A stretch of 64,000 bases of DNA, taken from NCBI GenBank assembly GCA_003993805.1, contig RSEF01000002.1:66206986-66270985 (forward strand), given 5' to 3'. This document shows, piece after piece, positions 13,180 through 25,200 of the stretch. A program made the position numbers and the translations under genes. Below the pieces are notes generated by a model that ran no database searches, was not told where the DNA came from, and worked only from the letters and a program-made list of their open reading frames with translations. The stretch is from Himantopus leucocephalus (taxonomy: Eukaryota; Chordata; Aves; Charadriiformes; Recurvirostridae). Within the stretch, counting starts at the first letter, position 1, and each line of letters starts with the position of its first letter.

Positions 13180-13213
13180 GTGTGACTCTGTGTCATGTGT
13201 GACTCTGTGTCAT
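13180..13213 (+). repeat. 17-bp unit tandemly duplicated twice
   Basis: GTGTGACTCTGTGTCAT occurs at 13180-13196 and again, identically, at 13197-13213. It is a simple local tandem duplication with no N at the junction, so it may be real. Confidence 0.9.
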
Positions 13214-13675
13214 GGGACAAAGGACCCCCTCCTCCCTCAGCTGGGGTACAGTGGAATCAAAATAGGCTGTACACTTTGCTGAAAAAACTGAGTGCCTATG
13301 TACAGGGAGACGTGATAAGTATTTCCAAAAAGGAGTAAAAATAGTCTAGACATGATGGTATGTAAGAGAAATACAAAGTGAAAGAAGAAGAAAAGTTGTT
13401 CCCATACAAGAGGGAGGAAGTGAAAGTGCCAGGCCTAATTTTACTTTTAGACAATTCTGCTGATCCTCCGTGTAAGGGCACACTTAAAAAAATCTAACAA
13501 AGTTCAGCTTCTGAAGGATATTTCAAATTATAGACACCAGCTTGTTTTGACTGATAAAGAGGTGAAGATCACCTCAGACAGAGCTATGACAGTTTTTTTG
13601 ACTTTGGGGGGGTAAGGGGATTTTCATAGTGAGTCTTGGTTAGAAAAGTTACTTTAGAAATATTTTTTTTTTTAA
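13214..13675. other. unique sequence between the 17-bp duplication and the 13.7 kb join
   Basis: Nothing recognised; a minus-strand frame at 13296-13481 has no recognisable features. Confidence 0.5.
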
Positions 13676-13743
13676 AATTTAATGAATAGATTTAATTACC
13701 NGAATTTTTTTTTTTTTTTAATTTAATGAATAGATTTAATTAC
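13676..13743. other. single-N assembly join flanked by a 24-bp duplication
   Basis: The N at 13701 separates two identical 24-mers (13676-13699 and 13720-13743), each preceded by a T run. The overlap was left unmerged, probably because of the homopolymer. Confidence 0.85.
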
Positions 13744-13849
13744 AAAAAAAAAGATCTTTTTAAGGGGAGAGTGAGAAACTAGTTCATCTGGTTTCAGCTC
13801 TCGCATATCTGAAACTACTATGTTTCCCTCAGTAACTTGATTTAGAGTA

Positions 13850-14400
13850 ATATCTACCTTGCGTTTGGTTATAACTATCACAGCATCCAGCCTTGATTTG
13901 AAGCAATCAGGAGATGGATAATCCACCATTTCCTTTGGTAGTTTGTTCCAACAGTTAATCATTCTCACTGTGGCTTATTTCCAATTGGAATTTGTCTGAC
14001 TTCAGCTTTTAGCCATTGGTTCTTGTTATTTCTTTCTGTATTAGATTAAAGAGGCCTTTACTACCTTGTATTTTCTTCCTGTGAAGGCACTTACGTACTG
14101 TAATCAAACCACCTCTCAATTTTCTTTTTGATAAGCTAAATGGATGGAGCTCTGTAAGTCTTCCACTGTAAAACAATTCCTTCAGGCCTCAAATAAGTTT
14201 TGTGGCTTTTTATCTCAACCTCTCCAATTTTTCAATATACTTTTTAGAAAGTGGACACAAGCTAGGTGTGCAGTATCTCTGTCTCGTCTTCTAGAGCCAT
14301 GGGCCTAGATGCCCTCATGTCTCTTCTCTTTATTCACCCAACAATTAGATTATCTTTTTTCCACAGAATCAAAACAGAAGCTCATTGGGTTGTGTGCGCA
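13850..14400 (-). mobile_element. old CR1 fossil, RT C-terminal half
   Basis: Minus-strand translation gives successive CR1 ORF2 segments from right to left. KKDNLIVG followed by a stop and IKRR (about 14330-14380) matches the KKANGILG.IK segment. YIEKLERLR, a stop, then KATKLI (about 14200-14260) matches LERVQ.RATKMI. KLRGGLITVRKCLHRKKIQGSKGLFNL (about 14045-14125) matches [35 protein letters not shown] (about 13875-13955) matches the hallmark [20 protein letters not shown]. Stops and frame changes separate the blocks. It is much more diverged than the CR1 3' end 600 bases to the right and resembles the older CR1 class shared with turtles and crocodilians. Catalytic motifs are not included. 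Confidence 0.82.
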
Positions 14401-14990
14401 CCATATCATCTGTACCCTTTTTAGAACAGCTTCTTAAAAAAACATTGTCCCACATTTCTGTTTGCTACATATTTCACTTGGAATTGTCTCTATTACAAGC
14501 TGGACCCAAAATGCCAATAGATTCATTCTATGGCCCAGCCAGCCTCCTCCTTACTTACCGTTTTGCCAGACTTTCTGCTATCCCCAAATTTTAACCACAG
14601 AAATATTTTCACAAATATGCCACTCTTCATAACACTGCAAGGACTAGACACTTCGCCAATTCCTCATGCTCTGAATATGCACTTTGATTAAGGTTTTTGG
14701 CCAAATTCTATGTTAGATTTGCTCAGAGTAAAAAGTTAGGTTCCCTAAAAAAAGTAACGTACAACCAAGTAGATACAACTAAATATCATTTCTTCCATCA
14801 GTTAAGTTTGTGAGGTCAGTAAATATTGCTAGTTATATTTTTTCTGATAGTGACATAGTGCTAGATGTCTTTCAGTTTCCCAAATTCCTTCAGTATTCTC
14901 TGTCAGCTCTCCTTGAATTCTTACATATGATCAAGTTCACCAACTTAGAAACTTCTTTTTGCAAGTAATATTTTGTGTCTTTCTGACTTA
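14401..14990. other. unassigned spacer inside the CR1 cluster
   Basis: Could include further decayed sequence of the old CR1 to its left, but none of the three minus frames gives a convincing match. Confidence 0.4.
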
Positions 14991-15303
14991 TCATAGAATC
15001 ATAGAATAGTTTGTGTTGGAATGGACCTTTAAAGGTCATCTAGTCCAACTCCTCTGCAATAAGCAAAAACATCTTCAACTAGACCAGGCTGCACAGAGCC
15101 CCATCCAACCCAACCTTGAATGTTTCCCAGGATGGCATGTCTACCACCTCTATGGGCAACCTGTTCCAGTGTTTCACCACCCTCACTGGAAAAAATTTCT
15201 TCTTCATATCTAGCCTAAATCTTCCCTCTTTTAGCTTAAGGCAATTACCCCGACTTCCACCCCAACAGGCCCTGCTAAAAAGTTTGTCTCCATCTTACTA
15301 ATG
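14991..15303 (-). mobile_element. CR1 LINE 3' end, moderately decayed
   Basis: Starts with two reversed ATTCTATG octamers and the CR1 3' UTR (TTGGAATGGACCTTTAAAGGTC). The minus strand then reads RFRLDMKKKFFPVRVVKHWNRL followed by PIEVVDMPSWETFKVGLDGALCSLV and a stop, the ORF2 C-terminus. Upstream of this the frame is broken. Subfamily details (the GLDGAL ending and GATGACCTTTAAAGGTC in the UTR) differ from the copies at 0.3 and 16-17 kb and agree better with the copy at 46.7 kb. Confidence 0.93.
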
Positions 15304-15974
15304 TACTACTTCCTAATGCATCAGACTCATGAGACACAAACACTTTAACTTGTTGTTTATACAAATAGCACCAATATTCATCATTAAAATTCAAAATTGT
15401 GTCACTATCAGTGAATGATAATGCCACTCCTCTGCTAGGATTTGTTTCTGGTGAACTTTCAGGTATTCATTCTCACTAGTTTTCACTTGCTCACCATTTC
15501 ATCCAAGCCTTAGTCCCCAGTGTCCTTATTTTCTATGCTAGAGTCTATATTCTACTAATACTTTACACTGGTTTTTTATGTTTTTCCTCTATTTTGCCAC
15601 TGTTAGTACCCTGTTGTAGTAGATGCTTTCACTCTGCTATTAAAATAAGATGGGCTTTTACCATACTGATAGCTGTGGAAGCTGGGAGAATTTTGGCCGT
15701 CTAATAAAACCTGTTCTTCAAATTTTGTTCACATTTTTTCTACCTATGTTTCAAATCCCCTTTTTTCCTGGTAGCGTCAATCTTAGCTCTAGGAGAGAAA
15801 CCACGCATGCAGTGCCCTCACCTCTCACTATCACATTAAAAGAAAGCTACAAAACACTGAAGGTAGAGTCTTGTTCCTTCTTCAGTAGGTCTTACAAGTA
15901 GATCAAGAGAAGTAAACTACTGAGTCTCGTCTTTGCACATGCTGTGCTGACTGACCATCATTGCTTTATGTGCA
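15304..15974. other. unique spacer between two CR1 copies
   Basis: Nothing recognised. An 83-codon plus-strand frame at 15650-15901 shows no domain. Confidence 0.5.
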
Positions 15975-17155
15975 CCCACGACTGGATGGGTGGAGGAGGG
16001 GAGGGCAGTGGATGTTGTCTACCTCGACTTCGGCAAGGCTTTCGACACCGTCCCCCACATTATCCTCACAGGCAAGCTTAGGCAGTGTGGGTTAGATGAA
16101 TGGACAGTGGGGTGGATTGAAAACTGGCTGGCAGATAGAGCTCAGAGAGTTGTGATTAGTGGTGCAGAGTCTAGCTGGAGGTCTGTGACAACTAGTGTTC
16201 CTCAGGGGTCAGTACTGGGTCCAGTCCTGTTCAATGCATTCATTAATGACCTGGATGAAGGGATAGAGTGTACCATCACCAAGTTTGCTGATGATACAAA
16301 ACTGGGAGGGGTGGCTGACACACCGGAAGGCTGTGCTGCCATACAGCATGACTTGGACAGGCTGGAGAGTTGGGCGGAGAGCAACCTTATGAAATTCAAC
16401 AAAGGCAAGTGTAGGGTCCTGCACCTGGGGAGGAATAACTGGATGCATCAGTACAGGTTAGGGGCTGACCTGCTGGAGAGCAGCTGTGTGGAAAGAGACC
16501 TGGCAGTCCTGGTGGACAACAGGATGACCACGAGCCAGCAATGTGCCCTGGTGGCCAAGAAGCCAGTGCATCCTGGAGAGCATGAAAAAGAGTGTGGCCA
16601 GCAGGTCAAGTCCCTCCCGCTCTTCTCTGCCCTGGTGAGGCCGCATCTGAAGTATTGTGTCCAGTTCTGGGCTCCCTGGTTCAAGAAGGACAGGAAAATG
16701 CTGGAGAGGGTCCAGCAAAGGGCTACAAAGATGATTAGGGGACTGGAACATCTTTCTTATGAGGAAAGGCTGAGGGACTTGGGTCTTTTTAGTCCAGAGA
16801 AGAGAAGACTGAGGAGAGATCTTATCAATGCATATAAATACTTAACAGGAGGGTGCCAGGTGGATGGGAACAGTCTTTTTTTGGATAGGACAAGAGGTAA
16901 CAGGAACAAACTTGAACATAGGAAGTTCCATCTAAACATGAGGAGGAATTTCTTTACTTTGAGGGTGGCAGAGCACTGGAACAGGCTGCCCAGAGAGGTT
17001 GTGGAGTCTACAACTCTGGAGACATTCAAAACCCTCCTGGACGCCATCCTGTGCAACCTGCTGTAGGTGACCCTGCTCTGGCAGGGGGGTTGGACTAAAT
17101 GATCTCCAGAGGTCCCTTCCATCCCTGACCATTCTGTGATTCTGTGATTCTGTGC
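15975..17155 (+). mobile_element. CR1 LINE, 5'-truncated, with long open RT frame
   Basis: This 1.18 kb copy begins inside the RT domain and runs to the 3' terminus, which carries three tandem ATTCTGTG octamers (17131-17154). The 3' UTR includes the usual CTCTGGCAGGGGGGTTGGAC stretch followed by GATCTCCAGAGGTCCCTTCC. No target-site duplication was found, as expected for CR1. It is the longest and best-preserved CR1 in the window and the only one on the plus strand of the 13.7-17.2 kb cluster, so it inserted independently of its two neighbours. The endonuclease and the N-terminal third of RT are missing, so it is not autonomous. Confidence 0.96.
15990..17066 (+). pseudogene. CR1 ORF2 remnant: partial reverse transcriptase, 358 codons, open to natural stop
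   Basis: This is the C-terminal part of the CR1 ORF2 polyprotein, whose RT copies element RNA at a nicked target. RT motif A is at residues 11-20 ([10 protein letters not shown], with D13), motif B at about 70-78 (VPQGSVLGP) and motif C at 99-104 (FADDTK, with D101 and D102), so the catalytic aspartates are kept. The C-terminal [11 protein letters not shown] and final CNLL match other CR1 copies. The frame simply enters from the truncation point; the first codon is GTG and there is no true start. Residues from about 190 to 207 do not fit the family: a 2-bp and a 7-bp loss relative to the remembered consensus appear to shift and then restore the frame. Fragments of this kind are not expected to be expressed. 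Confidence 0.9.
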
Positions 17156-20100
17156 TGTTCTTACTGCTTTCACCCACCCACCTTTCACTTGCATTTTCTC
17201 CCCATTACATTACCCAGTCAACAATAATTGAGGTATAAAGAATTCAGTGCAGGAGCACCTCCTCTAGATTACTGGCCAACTGGGAGGGGATCAATGACCT
17301 GAGGGGCAGATGTGGCCTATAAGCCCCAGCTGGTCATTAAAATGGAAGAAATGTACTGTGCTGTGTTCATTATTACTAGAATAAAATAGTTTAAATATAT
17401 TTTAAGTGTACCTTTAGAAGTGAAGGTTTCTATATTCTTTTGTGGCTCTGCACATGTGACACTGCAGGCTTTGCTCAAAATGTTTTGTTGTATTAATGGT
17501 CAATGCATTGGCCAAACGGACTGGGCCACTCCACCCCTGCCAGATTTTTTATTTATGTGTCTTTTAGTTAGATACTTTGTCACTGCAACAACAAAATCCA
17601 TCCTTTTTCTAATGGTCTTTGTTGACTTCCCATGTGGCCAGTAATGTCATTTTTTCTTATATGTCATTCATATGAGGAAGCAGGAAGCTTTCTATAAACT
17701 TATTGTCACTGGAACTAATTGTTTGATTTAAAAGAAAGCATGGTCATTCACAGTTGATGGGTTGTGTTTCTTCTACTTTTGCCCACTGCAATTCCATGTC
17801 AGGCAGGTAGACATGCTTCTTTGTCTGAAAATTAAAAATTAAAAATCGAATTTACAAAAGCTTTTACTTATTTTTTCTCCAAAGCTCCATTTGCAGAAAT
17901 TGTCAGAGGAGCCTCAGTGCAAATCAATTGGATTTAGATGTATTACTAACTAGCTCAGATTTGGGATAGCTTTCATACCTTTGTATTTCAAAGCGTTTAC
18001 TGTCCTTAAAGATTTGTGGACTTTTTCTGACTGAGAACCCACTCCGTGTCTAACTGCCTCTTTTATACCTGAAATCTTTCACTTGTGTTTCTATCTACTG
18101 AAAGATTAAGAGACTTTTTTTGCGACGAGAAAATTATATTCTTATTTTGGAAACACAAGTCCTCTGGTTTTGCCACTGGCCAATGGAAAATGTCATCTTT
18201 GGACATGAGAGCTTTCAGTCCATTAGGACCGTGTGTTTTCAGAAGGAAACTCAGGGTGAGAATACTGTCTAACAGGGCATTTGCTGGAGCAGACACATAC
18301 ACTGGTGAATTCATCAGCTGCGTGATGGTGGTACCAGCTCAGACTGAAATCTCAAAGGGTAAGAGTTGGGAAGAACTATTTTTTCCCTTCATTTTAAAGG
18401 GAGCTGGTAACAAATTCCACAGCTATCTACATTGCCAAATAAACTTGAGAAAACACTGTGTTGTAGATATTCAGTTAAATAGAAATAAGAACAATTACAG
18501 CCCATGTAATTATGTATGTCACATGGGCTTATGTTTGGCCTAGTTAGTTAGTCTATGCTCAGAAATGTGAACCATATGGAGCATGATACTTTTGTCTCTA
18601 CAAAAATTAGTTCTGACATCTAACATGGGTTTGTTTTCTAAATCTAACCAGCCTGAACATCCTAGCTTAAATGTTGCATATGATTTGGTTTATAGAAATC
18701 CAGTAATATAATTAGAAATGGGCTCAGATCAAAATGGTAGAATTGAATATTGCATACCACAAACTTTGAGAAGTTTGGATCTGGGTTTGAACTTTTCACC
18801 TTGGACCCAACTCTCACTAAACTGTAGTATATCTGACTTCATTTTATGGGTACAAATTTGCCCTTGTAAAACTCACACTCTCATTCTATCACATACTTAA
18901 TTTACAGTGGAAATCTGATCACAGTCACCTCTAATTATCTGATTTGCAGCAGTACTTATTGCACACAACTTATTTGCAGCACAGCTTATTACTGAAGGGC
19001 AAAAATAGGCTGTAAACCTTACAGATGCAAAATACATATAGCAGCATTTAGAAACACGGTAGGATTTGGGCTTTTGGAAAACCCTCAGACTCGTCCGGAG
19101 TTTCGCGCAGCTTGTTCAATGTCAAAAACTTTTTTTTTCTTTAATTTAAACCAACATTTTCTTCAGGGCAGACTTAAATGAAAAGCATATTTTCCTCACA
19201 GTAGGAAATGCTGAATTAGACACCAAGCATGGAACTCTCTCCAGAAAATGGACTGGCACAGGTGGCTGGCTTTTGGTCAGGAAGATGGGTCCAATGCTTG
19301 CTGTATTTTGATCTAAACCATCTCAACATTGCAGTGCTTCTGGCTTTGTTCAATTATTTTTTTTCAGTGTTCTTGCTTTCAGTGCAGCATTTGACAACTG
19401 TGCTTGCCAGGTGCAAATGAGGACAGAGTAAGTTCAACTGTTTTGTTCTTACTGGGAAGCTCTCTGGTCACCCCTCCACCCCCCTGCTTTTTCCTTACCT
19501 CTCCCCCTCTCTCTTGCCCACATTTGAATTTCTCTGTGCACAGCCTTTTCTTTATTGTTGCTTTGTATTGTGACTGGATTTTTTGTCCCTTCTCTTCAGT
19601 TTCACTTAAGTGGAACATTAAGTAATCCTGAAGTTCTGCTATGAATTCTGACCCACGCCAAGTTTTAAGTTAATTCAAAAATGAAACAAACAAGTTAGTT
19701 TCTTTTCAGCCAGGGGATGTGATTTTTTTTAATAGTTTCTTGGGACTATATAGTATCATATCTCCAATTTGAAGGTATCATCATTTACCACCTTTTTAAC
19801 TTATGACTTCTCACTAAATGCACTACACATGCTGAACTTCTGCAGTTCAGTGGTCTTAAGCTAAAGTTAGATTTCAAAATTAGAAGAAATAAAAGGTCTA
19901 ATTCTTATTCATGGGAGATAAGAAAAGGGTCAGGCTTTGTGCTGGTTCGGACAACAACTTTTGAGACCCTGAAGAAATGAAAAAAAGTTAATCCAAAAAA
20001 GACAGGGATTTATTTTTATTTTTTTTTTACCAGGGTGGTGTGTGTATGTGTGTTCTTGTGATAAAGCTGTGAAGTTTTTGGCTGCCCTTTTCTGGCTTCT

Positions 20101-21022
20101 GTTGTTTTCTAGGGGCTCAGTGGGATAGATAGTTTGTGCTGTGACAGGACATGCCAACAAATTGCATCACTTCTGCCTCGGTGGCCGAGGACAATGACAT
20201 GCCATATGCCCATGGCAAGAAATGAATGGGGCTCATTTACACTGGCACTGGGTGCCTTCAGCCCTGTCAGTCTTCAGAGGCTATCCATGGCAAATTGGAA
20301 AGTAGCACTGGAGTAGCAGCAGCATGAAGAGATGCAGCCTGAAAAGCTTCCAGCATTCATAACTTTATGAACAACATGCAGCTTTGAAAGGAAAAAAAAT
20401 CCATGTGACACCCTGGATGCACTTATCCCATCCCTTTGCAATTTAACATTTCATTCTCAGAAAGAAAGAGAATCACGAGTTGTTTCTCCCTGTGTGTTTT
20501 TTTTTTGCATGCCACTAAAAAAATACAAAATAAAAAAAAAATCTTTGAGTAAATTCCAGCTGCAAGGAGAAAACAAAAACACAGTGGGTGTCATGCTTCA
20601 TGCATTCAAAATAGTTTCTCCTCTCAAACAGACTGCCGCAAAGATTTGCCCCAAAGTTGACCCCATTGCCTCTAGTTTGCACTCCAGCAACAACAAAACT
20701 CATATTTGACCTCTGACCTTCCTGGCAACACATCATTTGTTTCCATGTGTTGAAGCAAAGGATGATGGGTGATGATTAAAGAGCAATGGGTCTGTTGGCC
20801 TGAGACACTAATGAGGATGAAATGAGAAGGTCAGCGATCATCCTCACATGGCAAACTAGGACATGGAGCTAATCTGTTGTTAATTGTCCTTTACATTTGT
20901 TTTAAGGACAGTGGCAGAGATAGGTGGCAGTCATATGTCTCCCTTCTTTATAATCTCTATAATTAGCATGTGAAATAGAGTTAGGCTTGCCTGGGGAAGC
21001 CCGAAATGTGCTTTGCAAGTGG
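17156..21022. other. unique sequence without recognised genes
   Basis: Holds frames of up to 152 codons (18085-18543) with no recognisable domain and a small stem at 18499-18529 (arms AGCCCATGT and ACATGGGCT). The right part, about 20400-20960, is dense in homeodomain-type cores (ATTAAAG, TTAATTG, TAATTAGC) and could be a conserved noncoding block. That is only an impression from composition. Confidence 0.45.
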
Positions 21023-21067
21023 GTTATGTTATGTTATGTTATGTTATGTTATGTTATGTTATGTTAT
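21023..21067 (+). repeat. (GTTAT)9 pentanucleotide microsatellite
   Basis: Nine perfect copies of GTTAT, followed by a T-rich imperfect tail (TTTATTTT). It is probably polymorphic in length. Confidence 0.97.
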
Positions 21068-22040
21068 TTTATTTTGCCATTTCCAGTTTGCACGAATCCA
21101 GAGTTGGCCAGAAGTGACTGACTACCAAGTGTGGAGACAGAAATTGGCCCTTTTTATCCCTTTCTCACAGGTGACAGTCCATAAGCTGCATAGTGCACGC
21201 TTCCTTCTCCTGTTCTTCCCACCAGTGGATCTCTCCCTACGTGCTGGGGCTGCTCCTGGGGCTGGTAGGCTGCTCGGATTTCTGTGCATCTTCCCTTCTT
21301 CACCTCTCATGAACCAGTTGGCCCAGTACTGTTTATCTCAAAGTTACCTAGCTCTGAAGCAAGAGCATCTGGTCTTCCCACACTGACCGTCCTGCAACTT
21401 CTGTGCCCCATTGGCCTCAGCTGACATTAAACTGAAAAAGCAGAGGAGAATATCCTGCTCCCTGAACTGACCACAAATGTACAAGCCTCTCATGTAAAGT
21501 CTCAGCAGCCACAAGTTAACAGGGAATCCTAATTAAATAAGGTATTGCTGGTATCAAAACAAATCCTTCTTCAGGCTGCTGGTTCTTTTGGCAGAGCCAG
21601 CGCTGAAGATGTTGGATACAAACACTTTTCCATTACGAATCCATCTGATACATTCCAGTGAAAAAGGGAAGCTAATGGCTCCTGTCTCCTGTTTTGCTGA
21701 TTCTTTCAGAGGAAGAGAAAAGAAGCCTTTAACTACGTGTTTTACATTTTTTGATGCTCAGTACACAATTCCTCCTTCACTTCATCAGCTGCTAACTGCT
21801 CCTGATACACAACAGCCCTATGTATTATAACTTGTTTTGTCAGCTCTGTTGAGAGAACGTGCATTCCCACTTTCATGGTGGTGTCATTTTGGTAGGATTT
21901 CTTATTTTTATTTTTCAGCAGTATTCTCCCCCCTGCACGACTAATGGGTGTGTTCAGCCTCTCAGAGGGAAACAAATCTGCTAGCCAAATGGCAATCAGC
22001 TGGTGAGCTAAAGCCTGAGAGCTTTAAAGTATTTGTCTAG
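21068..22040. other. unique sequence, nothing recognised
   Basis: A 126-codon frame overlaps the microsatellite, and its N-terminal part is merely the translated repeat. No other feature was seen. Confidence 0.5.
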
Positions 22041-22200
22041 TGAAGAGTTTACTGCAGTGCTAATCATAACACACTCATTAATTACTCATTTGGATTAAGC
22101 AGAAGGGTCAGAGGAGCCATCTTGACAATCCATGCCTATCAGTGCCCTTTTCCTGCCAATTAGTACAGAGACAATTTCAATGGCTGCAGTCTCTGCTTTT
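22041..22200. promoter_or_regulatory. candidate regulatory block with homeodomain-type cores
   Basis: Within this stretch lie TAATCA (22061), ATTAATTA (about 22077), GGATTAAG (22092), CCAATTAG (about 22157) and SOX-like ACAAT and TTCAATGG (22170-22180). The TAAT density and absence of repeats resemble developmental enhancers. AT-rich DNA produces TAAT often, so this is a weak call. Confidence 0.3.
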
Positions 22201-25200
22201 ACACCTTCAGCACCACCTGCCTTCGCCCTTTATCCTGCATAGCACATTAGCCACAACTGACAGCCAGCACATGGGCTTCAGTTTCAATGCGGCACCTTGT
22301 CAGGTAGGAGCAAAGAATGGATTACAGGCTAGAAAAGAATCTGGGCTAGGAACCAGGAAAGCGCTAGTCTCCAGTTCCTTCTCTGGGGTTTCTGAATGGG
22401 AGTCTTGAAGTGGATCTGTTTTTCTGTCAGCCTTTGGTACAATGAGAGTGGCCATTGTAGTGATGTGATTTGTGGTCGTCAAGGCTAAACAAAAGCAGAA
22501 TCCCAGATGAAAGGAGATGAACAGCTGTTCTGCTGCTATAGCACACATGGGAGAGGAAGGGTAAGAACGCTGGCGGGGTGGAATGGGGGATTTCATGTCA
22601 GCCAGTTAGGTGTATAAGTTGCAAAGCGAACAGCATACATGCCCTTTCCAGACCAAAAAGTACATGATTATAGGTGATGACACATTTCAGTCTTGGAGGC
22701 TATCACAAAAGCTTCTGTTCAGGCATCTCTTACAACCCTACATCAGGAAGCTCAGCTGAGCTCTGTCTGGCATTTCCAGAGTGACTCTACTGGTTGCAGT
22801 AAAATTTTCCTGGAATAGTGCCAATGCAACTGTTCTCTTTTTTTCACATAAATTCTTCTTTATGATCAAAACTTTCAGATCTGTTCACAGCCTGGATGAG
22901 TTTATGTTATTAGGAGAAAATAACTGGAATTGTAGGGATTCCTGATCCGCCCCTTCTGTACTCCTGCAATACACACTCTGTTCTTCAGCAAATTTTGTTT
23001 TCCCTTTGAAATATATATGTTCTCAAGTGGTCTCAATACTTTATTTAAAAATGTATACAAAGTTAAGCTATTCATGACAGATAGCCCAACGTAACCATAA
23101 ATATGCCTAGACATACTCTCTGTGAGCGTGTTTGCTTCTTGATCTTCCCCAGCAAACTGGTAGGCTACCTTTGCCTCTGGCCAGGACACCAAGTCCAGGT
23201 AATCACGTACCGAACTTCTGCCCCAACCTTTTTTTTAATTCACCCGCATTGCTCAGTTCTCATGCAACTATCTCCCAGTTTGGATTGCAACTGTGATGTC
23301 TCGGATGCAACTGCTAGCAAATGCTGCCAGCTTAATGGCACTTACGTTCTTTTCAAACTTTCTTCTGTAGCCACTGGGGAATATTCTCGTTTTATACATT
23401 CCCTCGAAGTCTTATGTGGACTCCAAGTTTGGGTAGAGATTAGTGTGAGAATTCAGGATATACAGGAAAGGACTGTATTTTACAGGTTCTGTCCTGGGGG
23501 AATCAATAGTTTTCTGTGTATAATGGAGGCAGAGGAATACACTCAGGACCAAAATAAGCCTGTGTGTATTTATTTCTTTGTGTGCTTTGATTAATCTCTG
23601 CTTACTGTCATGCTTTTCCCTCATATTTTTGAAACCATGAACCTGTGTGGGTTTTAGTCATTTAAAAGCCCATCTCGTTCTTTTAGTTACCCTTCAACAG
23701 TTCAGTCACCTGAAATATCTGAGCAAATGAATCCCAGGGTTAAGCACCAGGGCACTCGCCTGAAGGCATTCCTTGTGAGGTATCCTTGGCTTCAGAGTTT
23801 TCACCCCTTGGTTTCTTCTCCTTGGTTCACAAAAGGCTAAGTATTTTAAAATAAAGTTTCCCCTCTGAAGTCGAGAAGTAACTGGGTGATAAACCCACAG
23901 CATAAATACAGAAGCTAGTGAAATTCCTTTGGGATGGGCTCCAAGGTTGTTGGCTTACCTTATTTTCCAGGAGGACTGGTGGAGTTTTAGAATGTAGATG
24001 ACTGACTACATGATTGTTTTACTACTTTTAACAAAACCTTTGATTTTAAGTTTCGAACACCCCCTTCTTGGACACAAATAAAACCACAGTTAAAAAGCTG
24101 CGAAGCCAGATCATCACGTTTTAGAAGTAAATATACTAGCAGAAAACTACTTGCAGTATTGGCTGTGCGTTTGTTAAATACACACGTACAGTTCCTTAAA
24201 GTGTTTTCAGCAGAACTATGTTGGTGCCTCTTCCTTTGGTGAAAAGAAAGAGTGCCAGGCTACTTACAGGACTCAGCTAAAATTTGAATAATTGGGATTA
24301 AACCAGAAAGACTTTGAAAAGCTTATGATTCAAGAACTGCAAGCAGTAAATTAATACATTTTTGCAAACTAATAACTTGCCTGTGACTTTTTCAAGTAAA
24401 GAGAATGAGACTTTTCTCTAATAAATTACTGAGAACACTTTGCTCATATCTGCATCTACCATACTTACTGTGTCCATTCAAAGCAGTGCTTCCACTTGAA
24501 CATGTACAAAAACTACAAGTCACACAGAGAAAGCCTTGGCCACTTTGTAGAAACTTTTGATAAAGGTAAATCATATGCATATGCCTATCTCATGAACTCT
24601 TCCTCTGTGTTAATCAACAGAATATCACATTCAAAATGAAGCTACACCTGTTCTGTTCTGCACATCTCAGCGGAAATTATGGTTTAAAGTCTGTAACCAG
24701 AAGCAGAGACACATTAGTGAGTAATCTGCTTCTTTTCTTTGGCATAAATCAACTCTATCCTTAAAAAAATCACACTGCAAAATATCACTTTTGCGCCTTT
24801 ATCTGGCAAACAGCAGGGTCACAAACTGTTATGCCTTTTTAGCAGGAAACTGAAAGAGGAAGAGGATTTCCATCTCTTTGGATATTAGCCTAAAAATACT
24901 GTTTCCTTAAATTCAGTAGATGTTTATTAAATGTTTCTACTAATCAGCCTAAACGTTTTTGCAAGACATCGGCAATTAGTTCACTTAGCAGAAGCTGGAA
25001 TTCACAGGAACTGGGAATTTTACTGACAGCATGCCCTGGTAGGCTTCGTATGCTGGTAAAGGTAACTTTATCCAGTATGAAGTTAAATTAAGTTGTGATC
25101 TTCCCTGCCACTGCAAGAGAATTCCTTAGAGATATGGGCATATATTTTTGTTTGCTGCATTTTGTGACCTGGATGAATTTCTGTTACTAGAAAGGGGCAG

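Noticed and set aside
16757..17194. 145-codon minus-strand frame opposite the CR1 RT
   Set aside because: Antisense shadow of the CR1 reverse transcriptase frame.
18085..18543. 152-codon plus-strand frame
   Set aside because: Composition is unremarkable, no motif was found, and another frame is open on the opposite strand over the same bases.
23103..23594. 163-codon plus-strand frame
   Set aside because: Cysteine- and phenylalanine-rich without any recognisable pattern; no splice or promoter context.
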